This document shows, in pieces, positions 46,290 to 56,373 of a DNA stretch of 64,000 nucleotides (the stretch's first letter is position 1; every line of letters begins with the position of its first letter). The stretch comes from Wurfbainia villosa. Lineage: Eukaryota; Streptophyta; Magnoliopsida; Zingiberales; Zingiberaceae. The stretch lies in contig CM046003.1 of the NCBI GenBank assembly GCA_025175895.1, forward strand, positions 43,332,335-43,396,334, in the 5' to 3' direction. The notes below the pieces were generated by a model. It did not search any database and was not told the origin of the DNA. It saw only the letters and a program-made list of their open reading frames with translations. A program made the translations under genes and the position numbers.

Positions 46290-47990
46290 ATGGAAGTCCA
46301 AGAACAATTAGGATGTGACATCAACACACCGGTGCCCTACACCCTATACGGACGAGAAGGCTTGAATTCTTGGAAGAGAAGAATTGAGGATTTTTTGATG
46401 ATGAGAGATCTTGAGGAATGGTCCTTATTAATGGAAGGATTTGAGTATCCAAGAGGACCAAAAGGTGGTTTCCTCAAGAAGAAGAAATGGAATAAAGATC
46501 AACTCCAAAGATTCGAGAAAAATAAGAAGGTAATCAAATTCATTTTCGATTTAATTCCTAATAACTTCTTGTGTAGCCTAGGTGAGTGCTTGGATGCTAA
46601 AGAGCTTTGGAGCAATTTGGCCAGGCTCCATGAAGGTCCATCACCGGTCTAAGAGGAAGGGACCGAAGAGGCAAGCACATCTTCCTCACAAGGAAGTGAG
46701 GACTTGGAGGCTAAGAGACCATCAACATCCAAGGAGGAAGAGGAAGTAGAATCGGAAGAGACCTCCACCTCTAGGATTGAGGGGAAGGAGACTAGAGCAT
46801 CCTCAACACCGGAGCAACAAGAGGAGCCATCCACATCCGGTCAAGAGGAAGAGAAAGCTCAAGAAACCCTCACCACCAAACTAGGTAACTCAAGCAATTT
46901 GGTTTTAAATAAAAAACATATAATTTGCTTTGAGTGTAGGAAAAGTGGGCATTACAAGAGTAAGTGCCCAAAGAAAGTCAAGAAGACTCCTTCGGCACCA
47001 AGACCTCAAGAAAAATCAAAAGATGCTGGTGTCCCCACTAAAAGAAGCAAAGAGCACATCATTTGCTTCAAGTGCCAACAACCAGGGCATTTTAGGAATC
47101 AATGCCCTAGGGGGAGCAAGAGAGTCAAAGAAGGAGCATTACAAGCAGGGGGAGCTTCTATAGCTAACCCTAAGGTATATTTAAACAATGCTTGTTCTTT
47201 AAATTCTAGTCAAAAGCATGCTAGGAATAATTTTAATAGTCTTGCTATTTATCATAAAGAGCATGCTAGAAATAGAGAATATTGCTTAGGAGCTAAGAAA
47301 GTCGACCTTAGGAAGAAGGAGAAATTTGGGACTAATGTCCCTAAAAATATTTTACCTAAGGCATCTATTAGAAAAATTGAGGACCATTTAGGCATTAACC
47401 CTAAGAAGGGTAGGCACATGCCTAAGGGAAATGGTATTGCCCAAAGACCAAATCAAAATTCAAAAATTGGGCAATTAGAATTAGAAAATCAAGCCTTGAG
47501 GTCAAGGCTTGAGAAATTAGAAAAGACCCTTAGGAATATACAAAATCAATTTCAAGGGTCTAATGGTCAAAGTCAAGGGTCAAAACCTCAAAGTCAACAT
47601 CTAGGACCCAAGAAACAAAAGTCAACCAAGGGCAAGAATGGTTTGGGTCACAAACCTAAGCCTAAGGTGGCTTATAATAGTGTTCCATTTGATTATGGAA
47701 CACAATCTAGGTCTAGGAAGACCAAGGTCAATAGGGAAGTCATCCCTAAGGTTGACCAAGGTAGATGCCTAGTGGCTAGGGTTTCAAGGAAATCTAGGGT
47801 GGCCACTAAGAAGGTTACTAGGGAGGCAATCCCTAAGGTTAATCTAGGGAAGACCAAAATGACCAAGGCTACCAAGCCTAGGAGGGTCATTTGGAAGATA
47901 TCTAGGGAGGTCATCCCTAAGGAATACCTAATTAACCCAATGAGCTCAAATAGATTTAGGGTTCCTAAGAGCGTGATTGATTCACGCTAG
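46290..47990 (+). pseudogene. gag: gag of element V (566 codons, one stop)
   Basis: The start is the ATG at 46290 (MEVQEQLGCDINTPVPY), aligned with MEFEERLGDD of element VI. The Gag domain runs to LARLHEGPSPV, where TAA at 46650-46652 replaces a codon that is CAA in VI. The rest is open to 47990: an acidic Ser/Thr/Glu linker, two zinc knuckles (CFECRKSGHYKSKC and CFKCQQPGHFRNQC), and a conserved KANPKVYLNNA / LAIYHKEHAR region. A coiled coil (LELENQALRSRLEKLEKTL) and three basic repeats with cores NREVIPK, TREAIPK and SREVIPK follow. A single C-to-T change separates it from an open Gag. Confidence 0.92.
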
Positions 47991-49043
47991 ATGGGTTAGG
48001 TCGTGTCAACCTTGATTGGATGGGTAGTTAATCAACCATAGCAAAGTTGACATTTTAGGTTATTTTCAAGGTTATGGTTACCTTGGAAATACATTTGATC
48101 TTATATCCTAAAAGATTTTAGGATGTGCCAATATATTTTGAAGCTTATGAAAAATCAATTAAATTGACAAAATTTAGGATTAGAGGTCATAGTGTGTCAT
48201 TTTGGATTTTTGGCACACTTGGGAGATTAGTGATAATATGACAAAATATATTTAATTATATCAAATGACAATTAATATTAAAATTTAGGTATTATTATAC
48301 CTATATATTTTATTTTCCATATAACATGTCATGACATCATGCTTATTTTTAATCATTTTATATGTCATGTTCATGTTTAGGATTAAATGTCATGTGTTTT
48401 TAGATTTCATTTTATGCCATGACATCATGATTATGAGCATATGCTTATTTATATCATTATTAATGTCACAATCATTCATTCATTTGATTAAAATTGAGTT
48501 AAGGACTTTGGCATGACTTGCAGTCCCATTTATAAGGGAATCAAGTAGAGTTGCCTTAGAAAAATGCATGAAACCCTAGATTAGGGAGAACAAAACCCAC
48601 ATCTCACATTACATTGACATGTATGTGTATTTATACACCCTAGATACATGTGAGATGCTAGGATATGAGTTGAGTTCAAGGTGCATAGTTTTCGCATATA
48701 GATGGACTATAACTCATCTAATTTCATTGGTGGATCATTAGAAAAGCTTGTGTACAAGTCATGTACATAGAGCCCAAGGAATATGATACAAAATAAGGTT
48801 TTAAAAATATTTTAAAATCATTTTGAAAAACCTTGGTGAAATCTATCTTTTTATAGCAATCACCATTGATAGAGTTGATACAAAATAGGGCCAAAACATT
48901 GAAAATTTCAATGGTTTTGAGTTTTGTATCAAACTCACTCTTTTATGGGTAAAATAATTTTCAAATATTTTTCACCCATTGTATTGCTTATAAGTAATGT
49001 ACGTATGAATTTTTCATGAATTTTCAAAATACATAGAATTACT
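47991..49043 (+). other. Post-gag non-coding region of element V
   Basis: No pol. AT-rich, with the family hairpin CATCTCACA (48600) / TGTGAGATG (48649) and next to it ATGAGTT / AACTCAT (48666-48716). Homologous to the minus strand of 51300-52400 in element VI. It ends at the target duplication ttact of VI. Confidence 0.75.
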
Positions 49044-50492
49044 TGTTAGGAATATTGGAACGGCTAGAGGGGGGTGAATAGTGTAGATGAAATTCGATCT
49101 CGTTCGTGTCTACAATTTCGTTAGTGCGCAGCGGAAATAGAAATAATACAATAACGAAATAGACAATTACACACGAACACGAGTATGTAACATGGTTCGG
49201 AACCGCACGGTTCCTACTCCACGGATCGGGCTCAAACGAGCCCTAGCGATGCCAATCACACACCACTATAAAATCACTCCTTCTCGGAACAATCCGGAGG
49301 TGGAGAAACCTCGTACAATGTATACAACAGTAATACAAGATGAATACAAGCAATATAATGAAATACAAAACAATACAAGTAAAGAAAACACTTTACAAAT
49401 GCTCTTTGAATGCTTGATCACTTGGTTGCTTGATATCAACTTGGAGACCCTGATTTGCAACAGCAAATCACCCCAAATTGCCTCAAAGAAACCTTAGAAA
49501 TCGATGCAAATTTCCTCCATCACGAGCTCCTTTTATAGCTTCAACCTGTGGCCGAAAAGTCGATCGATCGATCGGGACTATCGATCGATGCCACTGTTGT
49601 CGTGAGACAACGGCTAGATCCACGCTGGATAAGTCCAACGGAACCTTCATCAGTCGACTGATCATGACCATCAGTCGATTGATGGAGCCTTCACTCGACC
49701 AGTCGAGTCTCGACTCCATTCAGACTGAATATCGAACACCCCGATCGGTGATCACACGATCACCGATCGCTGAGCCATCACCGATCCAACATATGTCGAC
49801 TGCTAGGCCATTACCCGCAGTCAAACCCTAGTTGACTTGGTCCAGTCGATTGCCACATGACACCAGTCGACTGTCACACCTCAAACATGAGGTTTTAACA
49901 CAAGTATGGTTTCCCCATACTTGCTAGACCACCCTTAGCCTAGACCTAAGCCTTCTAGCCACCTCCATCAGCCTCACGCCTCTCGGATCCCTCCAAGTCA
50001 TCCATGACTTGTTCATCCATCGCGCTAGCCTTCAGGTGCTTCCATCGGCTATGTCATGCTAACGGTGTCTACACCGCCAAGGCACATTGGACTTACGCCG
50101 CCAAGACTCCGCTTGGACTTTACGCCGCCAACCATTGGACTTATGCTGCCAAGACTCCCGCTTAGACTTTACGCCGCCAATATCAATCCCCTTGGACTTT
50201 CCATGCCAAGACCATGCTTGGACTTTCCTTGCCAACCCATGTTGGACTTTCCATGCCAAGACCATGCTTGGACTTTCCTTGCCAACCCATGTTGGACTTT
50301 CCATGCCAAGACCCATGCTTGGACTTTCCCAAATGCCAAGTGTCCCACTTGGACTTTCCATGCCAAGTACTCAAGACTTGGACTTTACCAAATGACAATT
50401 ACATTGTCATATGTTTTTGTCGAAACATCAAAACATCACTCGAGTCAAACTCGAGTCCTGGTCAATCGTGACCTGGGCCGATTGCACCAACA
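49044..50492 (-). repeat. 3' LTR of element VI (left copy)
   Basis: Ends TGTTAGGAATATTGG ... GATTGCACCAACA on plus. The TATA box is on minus at 49530-49537. The palindrome region 49555-49880 has CGATCG-like sequence where the right copy has CAGTCGACTG. A 50-bp unit is tandemly repeated at 50198-50297 with a partial third copy. Confidence 0.94.
50198..50340. repeat. 50-bp tandem repeat in the LTR of element VI
   Basis: Two exact 50-bp units (50198-50247, 50248-50297) and a partial third, each made of two CCAAG/TTGGAC half-units. The same repeat is in the right LTR (about 55279-55420). It generates overlapping ORFs in several frames on both strands that are not genes. Confidence 0.9.
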
Positions 50493-50508
50493 ATCTCCCC
50501 CTTTTTGA
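50493..50508 (-). other. Polypurine tract of element VI
   Basis: On the minus strand AAAAAGGGGGAGATT directly precedes the 3' LTR. Further GGGGGAGAA or AAGGGGGAG runs occur at about 50604, 50617, 50906 and 50920. Confidence 0.85.
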
Positions 50509-52424
50509 TGTTTGACAAAAACCAAACAAATTATTGAGTTAGAACACTAACTCAAATCCCTTACCAATTATCCCAAATTGGTAAATACTCTCCAAATGTT
50601 CTCCCCCAAACATTCTCCCCCTTTTTGACTAACATCAAAAAGGTTTTCTCTCCAAGGAGGTCAATGTCTCATGTCCCAATGAGATCTTACAATCTCTCCC
50701 TTGATCCAAAAATACTTAGGATGCCTACCATCTTCCTAGTGATAAGTCCAATATCACTCAAGAGAGGCAATCCCATTTACTCTTCCAATTTCCAAATTGG
50801 GTCTCTCAAAGGTCCCATCAATTTCCCAATTGATGTCATATTCTCCCAATAACTTCTCCTCTTCAAGGAGAAAAACACATCCATCATCCCAAGATGGATA
50901 CCTCCCCCTAAAGGCTTGCTCCCCCTTGACCATTGCACCAACAATGTCCTTGGGAAGTCCCTAAGCCAATAGGAACTCTAAACCATCAAAATTAAGGTTA
51001 GAAATTCAACATTGAACTTTCCAACACCTTAAAATTGATACAAACCCTAAATACTTCTCCTAATCCATATCCAATGGATTTTCACCCTTTATAATGCTTT
51101 CCAAAGCATATCCTAGGGTTAGGAGTGATTAGGGACCATAACCATAGCTGAAATCGGGTTAAACAACCTTGTTTACCCCGAAATCAGGCTACCAGTCGAG
51201 TGATTCAGAAATCACGATCGGCACTTCCATCACCGATCGCCACCAGTAGGCCGATCGATAATCAAAAATCCCGATTTTCAGTTATCAGAAATGAGTTTTG
51301 AAAAATCATAACTAATTATACATATATCAAAAAATTACGAAATTTGATACGTATAATACTTATGACTAATACAATGGGTGAAAAATGTTTGAAAATTATT
51401 TTACCCATAAAATAGTGAAATTGGTACAAAGTTCAAAACCATTGAAATTTTCAATGTTTTGGTCCTACTTTGTATCAACTTCATCAATGGTGATTGCTAT
51501 CAAAAGATAGGCTTCACCAAGGTTTTCTAAAATGATTTTAAAATGTTTTCAAAACCTTATCTTGGATCATATTCCTTGGGCTCTATGTACATGACTTGTA
51601 CACATGCTCTCCCAATGATCCACATGTTGAGTTAAAATGAGTTTGGGTTCAACTAGATGCAACAACTATGCACCTTGAACTTAACTCATATCCTAGCATC
51701 TCACATGTATCTAGGGTGTATAAATGCACATACATGTCAATGTGATGTGAGATGTGGGTTTTGTTCTCCCTAATCTAGGGTTTCATGTATTTTCCTAAGG
51801 CAACTCTACTTGATTCCCTTATAAATGGGACTCCAAGTCATGCCATTGTCCTTAAATCAATTTCAATCAAATTATCTTAAATGCATGAGTGATTATGGCA
51901 TTAGAGATGATATAGATAAACACATGCTCATAATCATGATGTCATGGCATAATATGAAATCTAAAAACACATGACATTTAATCCTTAATCCTAAACATGT
52001 ACATGACATATAGAATGATTAAAAATAAGCATGATGTCATGGCATGTTATATGGCAAACAAAGCATGACATATAAAATATATAGGTATAGTAATACCTAA
52101 ATTTTAATATTTATTGCCATTTCATATAATTAATTATATTTTGTCATATTTCTATTTTTCTCCCAAGTGTGCCAAAAACCCAAAATGGCACACTAACCTC
52201 TAAGCCTAAATTGTGCCAATTTTGATCATTTTATCAAACTTCTCAAGTAATATTAGCACATCCTAAAACTTTTAGGATTAAGACTCAAATGTATTTCCAA
52301 GGTAACCATAACCATGAAAATGACCTAACATGCCACCTTTACCATGGTTGAGTTAACTACCCATCCAATCAAGGTTGGCACGCCCTAAACCCATCTAGCG
52401 TGAATCAATCACGCTCTTAGGAAC
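50509..52424 (-). other. Post-gag non-coding region of element VI
   Basis: About 1.9 kb without any pol remnant or ORF of note. It contains CATCTCACA/TGTGAGATG (51697-51754), a second two-part stem (ATGAGTT + GTTCAA with TTGAAC + AACTCAT, about 51633-51688), and extra polypurine-like runs. It matches the corresponding region of element V, so it is a conserved part of the family. Confidence 0.75.
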
Positions 52425-54047
52425 TCAAAACCGATTTGAGCTCCTAGGGTTAATTAGGTATTCGTTAGGGATAACCTCTTTAGATACCTTCCTAATGACC
52501 CTCCTAGGCTTAGAAGCCTTGGTCATTGTGGTCTTGCCATGGTTAACCTTAGGGATTGCCTCCCTAATAACCTTTTTAGTGGCCACCCTAGGTTTCCTTG
52601 AAACCCTAGCCACTAGGCACACCCTTTGGTCAATTCTAGGGATGACTTCCCTAATGACCTTGGTCTTCCTAGACCTAGTTTGTGTCCCATAATCAAATGG
52701 AACACTATGGTAAGCTACCTTAGGCTTAGGTTTGTGACCCAAACCTTGCTTGCCTTTGGTTGACTTTTGACTCTTAGGTCCTTGACTTTGACCATTAGAC
52801 CCTTTAAATTGGTTTTGTATATTCCTAAGGGTCTTTTCAAGTTTTTCAAGCCTTGATCTCAAGGCTTGATTTTCCTTTTCTAATATCTCAATTTTTGATT
52901 TTTCATTTTCTCTTGAGATATTTTTATTTCTAGGCATATGTCTAGATTTCTTAGCATTAAAGCCTAGATGTTCTCCTATTTTCTTAATGCTTTCCTTAGG
53001 TAATATTTTTCTAGGGACATTAGTCCCAAATTTCTCCTTATTCTTAAGGTGAACATTCTTAGCTCCTAAACAAATATGTTTGTTATTTCTAGCATGCTCT
53101 TTATGATAAATAGCAAGAGAATTGAAACCCTTAGCATGCTTTTGCCTATTAACTAAAAAGGATGCATTATTAAAATATACCTTAGGGTTAGCTTTGGAAG
53201 CTCCCCCTACATGTGTAGCTCCCTCTTGGGTCTTCTTCTTCCCCCTAGGACATTGATTCCTATAATGTCCTTTTGCATTGCATTTGAAGCATATGATGTG
53301 CTCCTTGCTCTTGATACTTGGGGAACCGGCGTCCGTTGACTTTTGTTGACTTTTAGGCGCCGGAGGAGCTTTCTTGACTTTCTTTGGGCACTTACTCTTA
53401 TAATGCCCAAATTTCCTACACTCAAAACACATAATGTTATTTTTATTTTGAATTGAGGTGTTTGAGTTACCGATGGTGGTGGAGACCGGAATTGGACTTT
53501 GGGCTTCTTCATCTTGACCGGATGTCGAAGCTTCTTCTTCTCGATGTTCCGGTATGAAGATTCTCTCCTCCCCCTCAATCCTTGAGGTGGATGCTTCTTC
53601 CACTTCCTCCACCTCTTCCGACCCGGAAGTTGACTCCTCACTTTCTTGTGAGGATGATGATGATTCTTCTTCGGTCTCCTCCTCTTCCAAGTCTTCTTGG
53701 ACCGATTCGGGATTGTCGTGGAACTTGATCAACTTGTTCCACAACTCCTTGGCATCCCTATAGCTTCCTAATTTGGACAAAATATCGTTAGGTATAAAAT
53801 CAATCAACATTTTTGTTACCTTAACGGTTGTCTTGAATTTTTCCCGTTGCTCCTCGGTCCATCTCTTCATCTTGAGGATTTCGCCTTTTTCTCCTCTCGG
53901 AGCATCAAAACCTATAGTCACGGCAAACCAATTTTTTATATTCGTCATTAGAAAATATTCCATCCTACCTTTCCAATACGCAAAATGTTCGCGGTTGAAG
54001 GAAGGTGGGATGTTGACGTCGTCACCTAATCTTTCCTCAAATTCCAT
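52425..54047 (-). CDS. gag: Intact Gag of element VI (540 residues)
   Basis: Structural Gag protein expected to form cytoplasmic particles and package element RNA. The start MEFEERLGDD at 54047 is the first ATG after the primer site and aligns with Gags of II and V. Residues 1-120: Gag domain (FAYWKGRMEYFL, ELWNKLIKFH). 115-200: acidic, Ser/Glu-rich linker. 207-220: zinc knuckle CFECRKFGHYKSKC; 253-266: second knuckle CFKCNAKGHYRNQC. 300-370: basic region with LAIYHKEHAR. About 384-412: coiled coil. 462-531: three basic repeats about 28 residues apart with cores REVIPR, REAIPK and KEVIPN. No stop or frameshift. No protease or polymerase follows, so particles would need enzymes supplied by other elements. 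Function is inferred from family. Confidence 0.93.
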   Translation of the reverse strand: MEFEERLGDDVNIPPSFNREHFAYWKGRMEYFLMTNIKNWFAVTIGFDAPRGEKGEILKMKRWTEEQREKFKTTVKVTKMLIDFIPNDILSKLGSYRDAKELWNKLIKFHDNPESVQEDLEEEETEEESSSSSQESEESTSGSEEVEEVEEASTSRIEGEERIFIPEHREEEASTSGQDEEAQSPIPVSTTIGNSNTSIQNKNNIMCFECRKFGHYKSKCPKKVKKAPPAPKSQQKSTDAGSPSIKSKEHIICFKCNAKGHYRNQCPRGKKKTQEGATHVGGASKANPKVYFNNASFLVNRQKHAKGFNSLAIYHKEHARNNKHICLGAKNVHLKNKEKFGTNVPRKILPKESIKKIGEHLGFNAKKSRHMPRNKNISRENEKSKIEILEKENQALRSRLEKLEKTLRNIQNQFKGSNGQSQGPKSQKSTKGKQGLGHKPKPKVAYHSVPFDYGTQTRSRKTKVIREVIPRIDQRVCLVARVSRKPRVATKKVIREAIPKVNHGKTTMTKASKPRRVIRKVSKEVIPNEYLINPRSSNRF

Positions 54048-54101
54048 ATTCTTCCCTCTAGCTTCTTGACTCCTGGTTGTTAATCCGTAGAAGAGCCCCA
54101 G

Positions 54102-54113
54102 GCTCTGATACCA
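54102..54113 (-). other. Primer binding site of element VI
   Basis: TGGTATCAGAGC on the minus strand, 2 bp from the 5' LTR. Confidence 0.92.
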
Positions 54114-54115
54114 CT

Positions 54116-55573
54116 TGTTAGGAATATTGGAACGGCTAGAGGGGGGGTGAATAGCGTAGATGAAATTCGATCTCGTTCGTGTCTACAATTTCGTTAGTGC
54201 GCAGCGGAAATAGAAATAATACAATAACGAAATAGACAATTACACACGAACACGAGTATGTAACGTGGTTCGGAACCGCACGGTTCCTACACCATGGATC
54301 GGGCTCAAACGAGCCCTAGCGATGCCAATCACACACCACTATAAAATCACTACTTCTCGGAACAATCCGGAGGTGGAGAAACCTCGTACAATGTATACAA
54401 CAGTAATACAAGATGAATACAAGCAATATAATGAAATACAAAACAATACAAGTAAATAAAACACTTTACAAATGCTCTTTGAATGCTTGATCACTTGGTT
54501 GCTTGATATCAACTTGGAGACCCTGATTTGCAACAGCAAATCGCCCCAAATCACCTCAAAGAAACCTTAGAAATCGATGCAAATTTCCTTCATCACGAGC
54601 TCCTTTTATAGCTTCAACCTGTGCTGGAAAAAGTCGATCAGTCGACTGATCGGGACTATCAGTCGACTGATCCCACTGTTGTCATGAGACAATGGCTAGA
54701 TCCACGCTGGATAAGTCCAACGGAACCTTCTTCAGTCAACTGATCATGACCATCAGTCGACTGATGGAGCATTCACTTGACCAGTCGAGTCTCGACTCCA
54801 TTTTGTTCCCGAAATACCAAGCACCAGTCGACTGATCACACGATCAGTCGACTGCTCGAGCCATCAGTCGACTGCCAATATATGTCAGTCGACTGCTAGG
54901 CCATTACCCACAGTCAAACCCTAGTTGACTTGGTCCAGTCGACTGCCACATGGCACCAGTCTCAAACATGAGGTTTTAACACAAGTATGGTTCCACCATA
55001 CTTTCTAGACCACCCTTAGTCTAGACCTAAGCCTTCTAGCCACCTCCATCAGTCTCACGCCTCTCGGATCCCTCCAAGTCATCCATGACTTGTTCATCCA
55101 TCGCGCTAGCCTTCAGGTGCTTCCATCGGCTATGTCATGCTAACGGTGTCTACACTACCAAGGCACATTGGACTTACGCCGCCAAGACTCCGCTTGGACT
55201 TTACGCCGCCAACCATTGGACTTATGCTGCCAAGACTGCCGCTTGGACTTTACGCTGCCAATATCAATCCCCTTGGACTTTCCATGCCAAGACCATGCTT
55301 GGACTTTCCTTGCCAACCCATGTTGGACTTTCCATGCCAAGACCATGCTTGGACTTTCCTTGCCAACCCATGTTGGACTTTCCATGCCAAGACCCATGCT
55401 TGGACTTTCCCAAATGCCAAGTGTCCCACTTGGACTTTCCATGCCAAGTACACAAGACTTGGACTTTACCAAATGACAATTACATTGTAATATGTTTTTG
55501 TCGAAATATCAAAACATCACTCGAGTCAAACTCGAGTCCTGGTCAATCGTGACCTGGGCCGATTGCACCAACA
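54116..55573 (-). repeat. 5' LTR of element VI (right copy)
   Basis: TG...CA ends, partner of 49044-50492. It retains about nine CAGTCGACTG palindromes (54640-54960). TATA box on minus at 54603-54610. Confidence 0.94.
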
Positions 55574-55578
55574 TTACT

Positions 55579-56359
55579 TATGACTTTTCAAAATTCGATT
55601 CTGATAGCTGAAATTTGAGAATTTCAGTTATTAGTCGACTGTCGCCTGATGGCAGTCGACTGATGAAGGGCAGTTCGACTGATTACTATCAGGAGTCGAC
55701 TGCTAGGTCTGATTTCGGGTTAACAAGGTTTGTTTAGCCTAATTTCAGCTATGGTAAGGCTTCCTAACCACTCCTAATCCTAGGATATGCTTTGGGAGGC
55801 ATTATAAATGGTGAAAATCCATTGGATATGGATTATGAGAGTTTTTAGGGTTTGTATCAATCTTAAGGTGATTGAAAGTTCTATGTTGAACTTTGAACCT
55901 TAATTTTTATGGTTTAGAGTTCCTATAGGCTTAGGGACTTTCCCAAGGACATTGTTGGTGCAATGGTCAAGGGGGAGCAAGCCTTTAGGGGGAGTTATCC
56001 ATCTTGGGATGATGGATATATTTTTCTTCTTGAAGGAGAGAAGTTATGGGAAGAATGTTATCAATTGGAAAATTGATGGGATTTTGAGAAACCCAATTTG
56101 GAAATTGGGAGAGAGTATAGGATTGCCTCTCTTGGGTGATATGAGACTTATCACTAGAAAGATTGTAGGCATCCTAGATATTAGTGGACCAAGGGGAAGA
56201 TTGTAAGATCTCATTGGGGCATGAGACATTGACCTCCTTGGAGAGAAGACCTTTTTGATGTATGTCAAAAAGGGGGAGAAGGTTAAAATTACCAATTTGG
56301 GAAATTGGTAAGGGAGTTTGAGTTAGGGGTCTAACTCAAGGTTTGTTTTGTCAAACATT
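55579..56359 (+). other. 3' non-coding region of element V
   Basis: Rest of the non-coding tail of element V after insertion VI. It carries CAGTCGACTG-type palindromes (55630-55710) and GGGGGAG runs at about 55971, 55989 and 56271 ahead of the polypurine tract. A short ORF at 55952-56206 overlaps these runs and has no recognisable product. Confidence 0.7.
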
Positions 56360-56373
56360 AAAAAGGGGGAGAT
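56360..56373 (+). other. Polypurine tract of element V
   Basis: AAAAAGGGGGAGAT directly before the 3' LTR. Confidence 0.88.

Larger units (their letters stand above)
49044..55573 (-). mobile_element. Element VI: gag-only, SIRE-like copia with intact Gag frame
   Basis: A 6530-bp minus-strand insertion in element V with target duplication ttact (49039-49043 and 55574-55578). LTRs are 1449 and 1458 bp. Primer site, polypurine tract, and one uninterrupted gag; no pol. Outside one palindrome region the LTRs are nearly identical, so the insertion is recent. The set of intact cis signals and Gag with no enzymes is what a mobile non-autonomous element would have. Confidence 0.95.

Noticed and set aside
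46704..47990. Host zinc-knuckle (CCHC) gene
   Set aside because: Lies between a primer site and a polypurine tract of element V and aligns end to end with the Gag of VI.
50059..50508. Overlapping ORFs of 65-150 codons on both strands (also at 44664-45260, 55085-55552, 56475-56932, 14902-15228 and 41056-41497)
   Set aside because: They arise from CCAAG/CTTGG repeat units in LTRs, occur in several frames at once, and encode only repetitive LDFPCQ-like or KVQAWSW-like strings.
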